Below, piece after piece: positions 41,690 through 50,580 of a DNA stretch of 64,000 nucleotides. The DNA comes from Mesonia sediminis (GTDB lineage: Bacteria > Bacteroidota > Bacteroidia > Flavobacteriales > Flavobacteriaceae). The notes beneath the pieces are model-generated. The model was not told where the DNA came from, made no database searches, and worked only from the letters and a program-made list of their open reading frames with translations. The position numbers and the translations under genes are program-made. Where the stretch lies: positions 124,001-188,000 of the forward strand of contig NZ_JBHULZ010000008.1 of the NCBI RefSeq assembly GCF_042684705.1, given 5' to 3'. Every line of letters begins with the position of its first letter. Position 1 is the first letter of the stretch.

Positions 41690-44644
41690 ATGAAAACAAA
41701 GTTTAGTGGAATTTTGACGCTATTTCTAGCGTTTATGGTGCAACTATCGTTTGCCCAACAAAAATCAGTTTCCGGAACGGTTACCGACGATACCGGTATG
41801 CCGTTACCAGGAGTTAACATTATTATTAAAGGAACGTCTTCTGGTACTCAATCAGATTTTGATGGTAATTACAGCTTAAATGCTACCCAAGGAGATGTTT
41901 TAGAATTTACTTACATTGGTTTCCAAACTCAACAAGTTACTGTTGGTGCGGCAAACACTTACAATGTATCTATGAAAGCAGGTAACGAATTAGATGAGAT
42001 CGTTGTAACTGGTTACTCAAGCATAGACAAAACAAAGTATGCGGGTTCTATTTCAACCGTTAAGGCTGAGGCATTAGAGTCTGTGCCAATTCCTTCTTTT
42101 GACCAAGTATTACAAGGTCAAGCAGCAGGTCTTCAGGTTTCTGCAGGTTCTGGTCAACCAGGTTCATCTGCACGTGTTAGAATTCGTGGTAACGGATCTA
42201 TTAATGGAAACAACAACCCATTATACATCGTAGACGGTATTCAAATTTCGGCTGGTGATTTTTCTGCCTTAAACTCAAACGATTTTGACCGAGTAGATGT
42301 ATTAAAAGATGCAAGTGCAACCGCTCTTTACGGATCTCGTGGAGCAAACGGTGTAATTGTAGTAACTACTAAGAAGGGTTCTTTCTCACAGGCTACTACT
42401 TTCAACTACAAATCGTCAATTGGTTTTTCTGAAATTAGCGAACCTCGCTTTGAAATGATGAACTCTAGCCAGTTATTAAATTTCCAAAGAACTATCAATC
42501 GTGGAGTTGGGGCTGGTTTAACCGATGCTCAAATCGCTGAGTTGGCTCAGGTAAATACTAACTGGAGTGATCAATTCTTTAGAACTGGTACCGTAAATAC
42601 TCAAGAATTAAGTATGAATGGTGGTAATGAAAACACCCGATTCTTTAGCAGCGTACAATACTTAGATCAAGAAGGTTTAATCAAGCGTTCTGGATTACAG
42701 CGTTTTACTTTACGTAATAACTTAGAGCACAGACCAAACGAAAAAACACAAATTGGTTTAAACACCCAGTTAGCGTTTACCAAACAATCTAGAATTGACT
42801 CGGAAGGTTCTGTTACCCTACAAAACCCTTTTGCGGCCGCATATTTAGGATCACCTTACCACCCAGTATATGACGAAAACGGAGATTTCGCAACTGGTGG
42901 AGGACGTGTAGGTCCCAATGCATTAGAGCACTTATTAAGAAGTGATAACGATCGTCTAAGAACTAAGATTGTAGCTTCTGGTTTTGCCAAGAGAGAAATC
43001 TTTGACAATGTAACCGCTGGAATCAACTTAGGAGTAGATTATGAGCAGACTAACGTTGTTCGATTTACAGACCCTAACACAGAATACGGTCGAACTACTA
43101 CCCCTGGAAATGCAGGACGTTATAACGAAGCTAACTCTTACGAAGCCAATATTACTTCTACTACCAACATAGGTTATGCGAATACTTTTAACGAAAAGCA
43201 TGATTTCAGTTTCGATGCTTACATAGAATATTGGAAAAATCATTATAGATCTAGTAGCTTTACCGGCTACGGGATCAATGAACTATTAGTTGGTTACCCA
43301 GCTGGTATCACTGCTGGTACTCCAGAGAACGAACTTATCCCTACCGTAGGTGGTACGGATTTTGAAGAAGGTTTATTCTCTTATTTCGCAATTGCTGATT
43401 ACGGTTACGATGATAGATTTGGTATCGGTGCTTCGATCAGACGCGATGCTTCTAGTTTATTTGCTGATTCAAACAAATGGGCAACTTTCTGGTCTGTAGC
43501 AGGTCGTTGGAACATTAGTGAAGAGGCTTTTATGCAAGATGTAAGCTTTGTTGATAACTTAAAATTCAAAGCTAGTTATGGTACTGCGGGAAATAAAGAT
43601 GCGATTACCGCTTTCCAATATGCTACTGGATACGGACAAGTATCTTATGCAGGTCAACCAGGATTTGCCCCTACCAACATTGGTAACCCAGATTTAAGAT
43701 GGGAGGTTTCCAACCAATTGAATACTGGTTTTGATTTCGATTTATTCGACTACAGATTATCAGGAAGTGTTGAGTATTACAACAATTTAACTACTGACTT
43801 ATTTATCCTTCAAAACTTAAGTGCTACATCTGGTACTACCTCTATTCTTACTAACGGGGGAGAAATGAGAAATGCAGGTGTTGACTTATCATTAAACTAT
43901 AATCTTTTAAGAGGTGAAGGCCGTGATGAGGTAAACATCAACTTAAGTTTTAATGGTAACTATAACAAAAACGAAATTGAAGATCTTGGGCAATTCAAAG
44001 AGTCTGAGCAAGGTACTTCAATTATCCGTGAAGGATTGCCATTAGGAACTCACTATGTTGTAGGTTGGGCTGGAGTAAACCCAGCAAACGGTCAGCCATT
44101 GTATACGGACAAAGACGGTAACGTAACCAACGTATACTCTGAGGATAACGCTAGAGCAGATTTTGGAAGCTTTAACCCTGAGTACACTGGTGGTTTTGGT
44201 GGAGATATTTCTTACAAAGGTTTCACCTTATCTACCTTGTTCACATTCCAAGCAGAATACTACCGATTCAACAACCAAACTTTCTTCCAAGAAAATCCTA
44301 ACTTTGCACAGTACAACTTAAGTACTAAAATGTTAGATATGTGGCAACAACCTGGTGATGTAACCGAAGTACAGAGCTATCTTTACAACAGAGAGTTTAC
44401 CTCTAAAGATATTGAGGATGCATCTTTCTTAAGATGGAGAAACGTAACTTTATCTTACAACTTCTCTGATGACGTAGTAGATGCTTTAAAATATTTCAAA
44501 GGAATCCGCGTTTATGGTATGGCACAAAACTTAGCCACTTGGACCAAGTTTACAGGTTTTGATCCTGAAGATGATAACAATATCGCACAGTACGAATACC
44601 CTACTCCAACAACCATCACTTTTGGTGTAGACTTAAAATTTTAA
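41690..44644 (+). CDS. SusC/RagA-type TonB-dependent outer-membrane transporter
   Basis: This 984-residue protein has a signal peptide to about residue 23 (SFAQ), a carboxypeptidase-D regulatory-like domain at about 25-105 (SGTVTDDTGMPLPGVNI, SDFDGNYSL), a TonB-box-like ELDEIVVTGYSS at about 101-112, a plug at about 115-225 (SSARVRIRGNGS, PLYIVDGI, ASATALYGSRGANGVIVVTT) and a long barrel. SusC proteins import glycans or peptides under a SusD lid. The partner SusD follows after 6 bases. No glycoside hydrolase or lyase is adjacent; a small lipoprotein and a secreted subtilisin follow, so the substrate might be protein-derived (inference). Confidence 0.96.
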   Translation: MKTKFSGILTLFLAFMVQLSFAQQKSVSGTVTDDTGMPLPGVNIIIKGTSSGTQSDFDGNYSLNATQGDVLEFTYIGFQTQQVTVGAANTYNVSMKAGNELDEIVVTGYSSIDKTKYAGSISTVKAEALESVPIPSFDQVLQGQAAGLQVSAGSGQPGSSARVRIRGNGSINGNNNPLYIVDGIQISAGDFSALNSNDFDRVDVLKDASATALYGSRGANGVIVVTTKKGSFSQATTFNYKSSIGFSEISEPRFEMMNSSQLLNFQRTINRGVGAGLTDAQIAELAQVNTNWSDQFFRTGTVNTQELSMNGGNENTRFFSSVQYLDQEGLIKRSGLQRFTLRNNLEHRPNEKTQIGLNTQLAFTKQSRIDSEGSVTLQNPFAAAYLGSPYHPVYDENGDFATGGGRVGPNALEHLLRSDNDRLRTKIVASGFAKREIFDNVTAGINLGVDYEQTNVVRFTDPNTEYGRTTTPGNAGRYNEANSYEANITSTTNIGYANTFNEKHDFSFDAYIEYWKNHYRSSSFTGYGINELLVGYPAGITAGTPENELIPTVGGTDFEEGLFSYFAIADYGYDDRFGIGASIRRDASSLFADSNKWATFWSVAGRWNISEEAFMQDVSFVDNLKFKASYGTAGNKDAITAFQYATGYGQVSYAGQPGFAPTNIGNPDLRWEVSNQLNTGFDFDLFDYRLSGSVEYYNNLTTDLFILQNLSATSGTTSILTNGGEMRNAGVDLSLNYNLLRGEGRDEVNINLSFNGNYNKNEIEDLGQFKESEQGTSIIREGLPLGTHYVVGWAGVNPANGQPLYTDKDGNVTNVYSEDNARADFGSFNPEYTGGFGGDISYKGFTLSTLFTFQAEYYRFNNQTFFQENPNFAQYNLSTKMLDMWQQPGDVTEVQSYLYNREFTSKDIEDASFLRWRNVTLSYNFSDDVVDALKYFKGIRVYGMAQNLATWTKFTGFDPEDDNNIAQYEYPTPTTITFGVDLKF

Positions 44645-44650
44645 TCTCCT

Positions 44651-46054
44651 ATGAAAAATATATTTAAATTTAAATTAATTTTATTGGCCATTCTTACTAT
44701 GGTATCTTGTAAAGATGCTTATGAGGTTGAGCCAAAAGATGAAGTGTTTGAAGAGAACGCTTTCAATACTGTTGATCAGTTAGAGACCGGTTTATACGGA
44801 GTGTATAGCGGTATATCTGGATCTGCATTAATCGATTTTACCTCAAAGTTTGTTGATGACTTAACAATCGCGGCTTCTAACCGTGGACAGGGAATTCAAG
44901 TATTCACATGGTCAATCAACTCAGGTACAAATGAGCCAGAATCAATCTGGAATAATTACTATGTTGTAATTAACCGTGCTAACCGTATCTTACGTGCAGC
45001 AGAGGGAATTGAAGCTACTACAGAAGCAGAGCAAGAGAAAAAAGACCGAATTATCGCTGAATTGCACGCTATTCGCGGATTTGCGCACTTCGATTTAATG
45101 CGTCTTTATTCTGCAAGCTACGAGCCTAATGCTGAGTCAGTGCCAATCGTAGACCGTGTTTGGTTATACGAGCAGCCGGCTAGAAACACTGTTGCAGAAG
45201 TAGCAAAATTTATTAGCGATGATTTCAAAGCAGCACAAGATCTCTTTGCTACTTTACCTGCCTCTACAGACATCAACAGAATGTCTAGTTTAGCAGTTAC
45301 CGCTTACCAAGCTCGTTTGGCTTTGTATACAGGAGATTTACCTGGAGCCATCAATTTTTCTACAGAAGTAATTAATAACTCTACTTTAGCTAATTCTCAA
45401 ACTGAATACTTAGGTATTTGGGCAGATGAATTCACTAGTGAAACTTTATGGCAATTAGCCAGAACACCTGGTCAAGGAACAATTGGTACTATATTTACCG
45501 ATACCAACGGAGATGTTTTCTTTAATGTTTCTGAGGAAATGTTAAATACATTAAACAACAATGATTGGACTGATGACCATAGAACATTTGCTGTATTAGA
45601 TACACAAAACTTTGATCCTGCCAACCTACAAGTTGGAAAATACTTAGGTTCAGAAGCTAATCCATTTTTGAATAACATCAAAATGATTAGAACTTCAGAA
45701 ATGTATTTAATTCGTGCAGAAGCATATGCTAGAGATAACCAATTAGGTTTAGCCTCTGCTGATATGGAAACTTTAAAAAATGCAAGGAAAGACATCACTG
45801 TAACCGTGGGTTATGCTTCTAAAGAAAATGCTTTAGCAGATATTTTAGAAGAAAGAAGAATTGAATTGGCTTACGAGGGACACAGAATGTTTGACTTGAG
45901 AAGATATGACTTAGGTGTAGACCGTTTACCTAACGATTGTGATAACGCTGCTGGAGCTTGCTCATTAGATAGCGGTGATTATAGATTTGCTTTACCAATT
46001 CCACAATCTGAGCGTTTTGCAAATGATAACATTTCACAAAACCCAGGTTACTAA
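44651..46054 (+). CDS. SusD/RagB-type surface lipoprotein
   Basis: SusD proteins bind the substrate on the cell surface and act as a lid on SusC. The 467-residue protein has a lipobox MVSC (Cys20) and the family pattern: EENAFNTVDQLETGLYGVYSG near the N-terminus, NYYVVINRANRILRAAEG, HAIRGFAHFDLMRLYS, and near the C-terminus RTSEMYLIRAEAYARDNQLG and EERRIELAYEGHRMFDLRRYD. All TPR-like helices seem present. It is 6 bases after SusC and 12 bases before the next lipoprotein gene. Confidence 0.96.
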   Translation: MKNIFKFKLILLAILTMVSCKDAYEVEPKDEVFEENAFNTVDQLETGLYGVYSGISGSALIDFTSKFVDDLTIAASNRGQGIQVFTWSINSGTNEPESIWNNYYVVINRANRILRAAEGIEATTEAEQEKKDRIIAELHAIRGFAHFDLMRLYSASYEPNAESVPIVDRVWLYEQPARNTVAEVAKFISDDFKAAQDLFATLPASTDINRMSSLAVTAYQARLALYTGDLPGAINFSTEVINNSTLANSQTEYLGIWADEFTSETLWQLARTPGQGTIGTIFTDTNGDVFFNVSEEMLNTLNNNDWTDDHRTFAVLDTQNFDPANLQVGKYLGSEANPFLNNIKMIRTSEMYLIRAEAYARDNQLGLASADMETLKNARKDITVTVGYASKENALADILEERRIELAYEGHRMFDLRRYDLGVDRLPNDCDNAAGACSLDSGDYRFALPIPQSERFANDNISQNPGY

Positions 46055-46066
46055 AAAATTAAAACT

Positions 46067-46861
46067 ATGAAAAAATTATTTTTATTATTATTTGTAGCTT
46101 CATTCGCATTTGTTTCTTGTGATGAGAATGAAGATCCACAAACTTATCAGGGTGATAGTTTAACCTATTTTACTGATGGAACAACAAGTACATTTTTTGT
46201 TGAAGAAAATGCTACTGAAGGGTATAAAATTCCTGTTGGTGTAACCGACAAAGCTGCTACCGACAGAACTTTTACCGTTAGTGTTGATGCAGACCTGACT
46301 ACTGCTACACCAGACCAGTATAGCGTTGGTACTTCTTTTGTGATTCCTGCAAACGAGCACATTGGATATATTGAAGTACAGGGAAATTATGACAATATTG
46401 CATTAGAAGGTTCTATTCTTGCTTTAAAATTAGAAAGCATAGAGGGGTCTAATATTGCAGATTTCGACAATGTATACCAATTGAAATTAAGTCAGTTTTG
46501 CCCATTTGATATCGCATTAGAATATAACGGCACTGCCTCTATTGTAGGTCAAGGTCCTGTAAATTCTTACGATGTTGAATTGGTTCCTACTGGCAACTTA
46601 AATGAGTACAACGTAGCCACTATTTGGGGAGACTTCGTAGCTGCGGCGACAGGAAATCCTGATTACGCAGGAGAATATCAATATTCAGGTGTTTTAAGCA
46701 TCGATTGTTTAGCAGAAGTAACCTACTCAAGTGACGAAGGAGGTTTACCTGGAGGTACCGGTACTTATAATGAGGCGACAGGTAATATTACTATTATCTT
46801 AAATCAAGAATTGTTTACCAATCCTTTCCAAGTAGAGGTTGTGTTAACACCAAAAAACTAA
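46067..46861 (+). CDS. Surface lipoprotein downstream of SusD, hypothetical
   Basis: The 264-residue protein has a lipoprotein signal (FVSC, Cys18) and a beta-rich sequence. The N-terminal half resembles the Calx-beta or DUF1735/SusE-like modules found behind SusD (FFVEENATEGYKIPVGVTDKAATDRTFTVSV, then TPDQYSVGTSFVIPANEH). The C-terminal half (about 140-264) begins FCPFDIALEYNGTASIVGQ and ends in a beta-sandwich-like VEVVLTPKN. It may add substrate binding to the SusCD complex. Not assigned to a named family by me. A terminator follows. Confidence 0.75.
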   Translation: MKKLFLLLFVASFAFVSCDENEDPQTYQGDSLTYFTDGTTSTFFVEENATEGYKIPVGVTDKAATDRTFTVSVDADLTTATPDQYSVGTSFVIPANEHIGYIEVQGNYDNIALEGSILALKLESIEGSNIADFDNVYQLKLSQFCPFDIALEYNGTASIVGQGPVNSYDVELVPTGNLNEYNVATIWGDFVAAATGNPDYAGEYQYSGVLSIDCLAEVTYSSDEGGLPGGTGTYNEATGNITIILNQELFTNPFQVEVVLTPKN

Positions 46862-46884
46862 GAGTATTTCTCTAACGGTTTTAA

Positions 46885-46917
46885 AAGGGCTAATCAAAGT
46901 GATTAGCCCTTTTTTTT
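46885..46917 (+). terminator. Intrinsic terminator of the SusC/SusD operon
   Basis: AAGGGCTAATCA (46885-46896) pairs perfectly with TGATTAGCCCTT (46900-46911) around a 3-base loop, and a T run ends at 46917. It separates the SusCD operon from the subtilisin gene. Confidence 0.92.
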
Positions 46918-46969
46918 ATTTACATTTTCGTTTTTCTAAAAAAAATCTTAAATTGTGCAAAAAAATTTT

Positions 46970-48910
46970 ATGAAATTAAATAAACTACTATCACTGGGTT
47001 TTGTTTTAAGCTCTGGTTTAGCTTTTTCTCAAACAGCAAGCGAGGTAAGAGAAATTCAGAAACAAAACCAACCAATTAAAATAGAATTAGCTCAAGAACT
47101 TGCAAACAATCTTGAAGCTAAAAGAAATGAAGCCAGAAAAAAAGCTGAAAGTTTTGGTATTTCTACCGATAAATTAGAAAACAACAAACGCTATAATTTA
47201 GTAGGTTTTGAAAACGGTAAACCTATTTACCGAACTACACATAACCTCGATGCAGCCACGTCAACCCGTGCTAATTTTCTATGGCAAGGAGGCGCTTTAG
47301 GATTAAATATAGAGGGGCAAAACATGACCATAGGAATATGGGACGGTGGTCGAGTACGTAAAGATCATCAAGAATTTGCTACCGCTTCAGGCTCTAGAGT
47401 TGTCTTAGGAGATGCCACGCCATTTAATCAAGATGAATTTGATTCACACGGTACACACGTAGGAGGTACCATGGCTGCGGCAGGAACAAATCCTAACGCT
47501 AAAGGTATGGCTCCCCAGGCTACTTTAGTATCTTACAATTGGACCTCAGATTTAAGCGAAGTAGACACAGAAGCACAAAACGGCCTCTTAATTTCAAACC
47601 ATTCTTATGGTATTCCAGTAAACGATGGTGGAAGTCAAAATGCTCCTACTTGGATGATGGGTTGTTATGACACCCAGGCCCGTTTATGGGATTTAAAAGC
47701 TAATGCCTACCCTTATTACTTAATGGTAGTATCGGCTGGTAACGACGGACAATCGAGTTACCAAGGCGGTTTAAAGGCTGGATATGATAAATTAACTGGA
47801 GAGAAGAATGCCAAAAATAACCTAGTAGTAGGAAATGCACAAGACGCAAGTGTTGATCCGAGCAGCGGTGAACTTTTATTTCCTGTTTTTATTAATTCAG
47901 GAAGTAGTCAAGGACCATCTGATGATGGACGTATAAAACCCGATGTTGTAGGAAACGGCACCCAATTATTTTCACCTGTTGATGCTTCTACGGCCTCTTA
48001 CGCCACTTTCTCAGGAACTTCAATGGCTGCTCCAAATGTTGCCGGTACGTTAACTCTAGTTCAGCAATATTACAATCAAGAAAAAGGAAATTTCATGTTA
48101 TCTTCAAGTTTAAGGGCGCTTGCAATTCATACCGCCGACGATTTGGGTAACACAGGACCAGACGCCAGATACGGATGGGGATTAGTAAATGCAAAAAAAG
48201 CAGTTGAATTAATTCAAGATTCTCAAACAGACAATGCAAGAATTGAAGAAGTTGATCTTGACCAAGGAGAAATTTATACTTTTACGGTAACCAAAAACCC
48301 TAATCAAGATCTACGCGTTACAATTGCATGGAACGATCCGGCTGGAAATGCCAAAGATGGGCAACTAAATAGCCCTACTCCTGCCCTTGTGAACGATTTA
48401 GATTTACGTGTTACCAACCAAACTACCAATACTACTTTATTGCCTTATCGTTTAAACTTAAGTAATGTAGCTGCACCTGCCACTTTAGGTGACAATACCG
48501 TGGATAACGTTGAGAGCATCCTAGTTGAAAGTACAGACGCAAATACCTATGAAATAAAAGTAACGCATAAGGGAAATTTGAGTGGAAATAGCCAAATGGT
48601 AAGTATAGTTGTTTCTGGAGTTGATTCTACTAGTCTAAGCGCAGAACAGCTTACTCTTTCAGAAGATATTTCAGTTTGGCCAAACCCTGTACGTGGAGCT
48701 AGCGATATAAATATTGCTTTAGGAGACAATATTAATGCTAATGCCCAAGTAAAATTATATGACTTACAAGGAAGATTAGTAGCCAATAAAGATTATTTAA
48801 ATACTAATGGTAACCTAAAGTTATCTACAGAATCACTACAACGTGGTGTTTATATTTTACAAGTTAGCGTTAAAGGTAATAATTACCAACACAAGATTCT
48901 TGTGGAATAA
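46970..48910 (+). CDS. Secreted S8 (subtilisin) protease with T9SS sorting domain
   Basis: The 646-residue protein has a signal peptide to about residue 21 (AFSQ), a prodomain-like region, then a catalytic domain with Asp125 (IGIWDGG), His160 (DSHGTHVGG), oxyanion-type Asn258 (SAGND) and Ser351 (FSGTSMAAPN), the S8 triad. A jelly-roll domain follows (TFTVTKN, LVNDLDLRVT, NTVDNVES) and the C-terminal about 75 residues (VWPNPVRG, LYDLQGRLV, RGVYILQV, HKILVE) form a type A sorting domain for the type IX secretion system. It should therefore be exported to the surface or medium. The longest frame begins with GTG at 46955; the ATG at 46970 gives the correct signal peptide. Confidence 0.95.
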   Translation: MKLNKLLSLGFVLSSGLAFSQTASEVREIQKQNQPIKIELAQELANNLEAKRNEARKKAESFGISTDKLENNKRYNLVGFENGKPIYRTTHNLDAATSTRANFLWQGGALGLNIEGQNMTIGIWDGGRVRKDHQEFATASGSRVVLGDATPFNQDEFDSHGTHVGGTMAAAGTNPNAKGMAPQATLVSYNWTSDLSEVDTEAQNGLLISNHSYGIPVNDGGSQNAPTWMMGCYDTQARLWDLKANAYPYYLMVVSAGNDGQSSYQGGLKAGYDKLTGEKNAKNNLVVGNAQDASVDPSSGELLFPVFINSGSSQGPSDDGRIKPDVVGNGTQLFSPVDASTASYATFSGTSMAAPNVAGTLTLVQQYYNQEKGNFMLSSSLRALAIHTADDLGNTGPDARYGWGLVNAKKAVELIQDSQTDNARIEEVDLDQGEIYTFTVTKNPNQDLRVTIAWNDPAGNAKDGQLNSPTPALVNDLDLRVTNQTTNTTLLPYRLNLSNVAAPATLGDNTVDNVESILVESTDANTYEIKVTHKGNLSGNSQMVSIVVSGVDSTSLSAEQLTLSEDISVWPNPVRGASDINIALGDNINANAQVKLYDLQGRLVANKDYLNTNGNLKLSTESLQRGVYILQVSVKGNNYQHKILVE

Positions 48911-48931
48911 AACCTATTTAATTTAGTTTAT

Positions 48932-48973
48932 AAAAATAGGGTTTGAGTAAATCAAACCCTATTTTTGTTTTTT
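48932..48973 (+). terminator. Intrinsic terminator of the subtilisin gene
   Basis: A 15-base-pair perfect stem (arms at 48932-48946 and 48952-48966, loop GTAAA), followed by GTTTTTTT. The stem is A/T-rich at the base with GGGTTTGA at the tip. Confidence 0.92.
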
Positions 48974-48986
48974 TAAAGATATTAAA

Positions 48987-49718
48987 ATGAGTACAATTAT
49001 ATTTGGCATACATGCCGTACACGAGGCAATTAAAAGCAATCAAACCCTAGACAAAATTTTTGTAGATGCTAACGTCCAATCAGCAGGAATTAAAGATATC
49101 TTAAAGTTAGCCGAAAATGCCAGTGTACAAATTGCCTACGTACCTCATCAAAAAATAGACAAATTAGCTAAAGATGGTAATCATCAAGGAATCGTAGCAA
49201 AAATTTCACCTATACGATTTCATAGTCTTGAAGCTATATTAGAAGAAAATCAACAAACAGAAAAACCAAAATTGTACTTAATTCTAGATGGGGTGTCAGA
49301 CGTACGTAACTTTGGAGCTATTATTCGTACGGCAGAAAGTGTTGGGGTTGACGCTATTATTTTCCCCAAGCAAGGTAGTGCATCTATAAATGAGCAAATG
49401 GTAAAGACCTCCACAGGTGCCATATTTAATATTCCATTATGCAAAGTAGATCACATTAAAGACGCGTTATTTTATTTAAAATCTTACGGTGTGAAAACCA
49501 TAGCGGCCACCGAAAAGGCTTCTAATTTGGTATATGAAATGAATTTAAAAGATTCTATAGCCATAATTATGGGAAGCGAAGGAAAAGGCATATCTAAGGC
49601 CGCTTTAAAAATGAGTGACGCTAAAGTAAAACTACCAATATATGGTGAAACAAGCTCGCTTAACGTATCGGTTGCTTGTGGCGCTATTTTATATGAAGTT
49701 GTTCGCCAAAGGCTCTAA
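48987..49718 (+). CDS. rlmB: 23S rRNA 2'-O-methyltransferase (SpoU/RlmB type)
   Basis: RlmB methylates the 2'-OH of G2251 in 23S rRNA of E. coli (the exact target here is inferred). The 243-residue protein has an N-terminal substrate-binding domain (about 1-85: IIFGIHAVHEAIKSNQTLDKI) and a SPOUT knot domain with DVRNFGAIIRTAESVGVDAIIFP, IMGSEGKGIS and LPIYGETSSLNVSVACGAILYE, the three SpoU motifs. Its 3' end overlaps that of the rhomboid gene by 4 bases, a convergent pair. Confidence 0.95.
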   Translation: MSTIIFGIHAVHEAIKSNQTLDKIFVDANVQSAGIKDILKLAENASVQIAYVPHQKIDKLAKDGNHQGIVAKISPIRFHSLEAILEENQQTEKPKLYLILDGVSDVRNFGAIIRTAESVGVDAIIFPKQGSASINEQMVKTSTGAIFNIPLCKVDHIKDALFYLKSYGVKTIAATEKASNLVYEMNLKDSIAIIMGSEGKGISKAALKMSDAKVKLPIYGETSSLNVSVACGAILYEVVRQRL

Positions 49719-50506
49719 TCATAAGTAGTTGTAGTAAACCAGTTCTTGGCATCAGCTGAATTTTCTTTTTCTATGCCTTTTTCTATACCTTTTTCTGATT
49801 CGATTTTTGCATCTTCCTTGTTAGTTTGAGGAGGCTCGCTTGGTACAAAATTCCCGTCGGCATCAAAATGTTGCATAAAAGAATCTTCTTCTTCATTGTA
49901 ATCAGGCTTTTGCCAATCATAAACTGGTGGTTTTTGAATTACGCGAGACTTAAAAAAAAGAGCGAGACTCAAACCAGCTATAAAACCAGCCAAATGCCCT
50001 TCCCAACTCACCCCGCGTTCACCCGGAAAAAGACCCCACACTAAACTACCATAAACAAATACCACCAAAAGAGCTAAGGCGATTAACCTATAATGCTTAG
50101 ACCAAATACCTTTAAAAAATAAAAAACTAGCCAACATATAAATGATTCCGCTTGCTCCTATGTGTACGCTTCCTGATTTTCCCAACAACCAAGTTAACAT
50201 ACCAGCGAGAAAAAATCCGTAAAGAACAACTTTACCTGCTATCGGCTTGTAGAAGTATATAAGACTCATTAATAATACAAATAGGGGAATACTGTTGTTG
50301 TACAAATGATTTATGCTTCCGTGGATAAAAGGAGCACACAAAACACCCACCAATCCTTTTAAAGATTTTGGACCAACCCCGTAAGTGTTTAAATTGACAT
50401 GAAATTTTATTTCAAACCAATAAATGATCCACAATAAAAGTACAGTGAACAAGGGAATAGCCAAAGTCCCGAGGGACCAAGATTGAGATTCTTTTTGATT
50501 TTGCAT
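49715..50506 (-). CDS. Rhomboid family intramembrane serine protease
   Basis: The 263-residue protein has about six to seven membrane helices and the rhomboid catalytic features: GASG with Ser119 and EGHLAGF with His171, and the HGSINHLYNN segment of helix 2 (about 62-71). A cytoplasmic C-terminal part (about 185-263) is charged (EKGIEKGIEKEN, then AKNWFTTT). Bacterial rhomboids cleave within the membrane; the substrate is unknown. The rarA gene is divergent; rlmB is convergent with a 4-base overlap. Confidence 0.93.
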   Translation of the reverse strand: MQNQKESQSWSLGTLAIPLFTVLLLWIIYWFEIKFHVNLNTYGVGPKSLKGLVGVLCAPFIHGSINHLYNNSIPLFVLLMSLIYFYKPIAGKVVLYGFFLAGMLTWLLGKSGSVHIGASGIIYMLASFLFFKGIWSKHYRLIALALLVVFVYGSLVWGLFPGERGVSWEGHLAGFIAGLSLALFFKSRVIQKPPVYDWQKPDYNEEEDSFMQHFDADGNFVPSEPPQTNKEDAKIESEKGIEKGIEKENSADAKNWFTTTTYD

Positions 50507-50560
50507 ACAGAAAGGTAATCAAATTTTTAACCAAAAACTTATTCTAGTAATATTGTCAGT

Positions 50561-50568
50561 TACTTTTG
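50561..50568 (+). promoter_or_regulatory. -7 element of the rarA promoter
   Basis: TACTTTTG at 50561-50568 is a perfect TAnnTTTG element, 12 bases before the rarA start at 50581. No convincing -33 TTG is present. The longest open frame would begin inside it at a TTG. Confidence 0.4.
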
Positions 50569-50580
50569 TACTTTTGCATT

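Noticed and set aside
49826..50044. Forward ORF inside the rhomboid gene
   Set aside because: It is a shadow frame: the reverse-strand rhomboid carries conserved catalytic motifs and the frame has no recognised domain.
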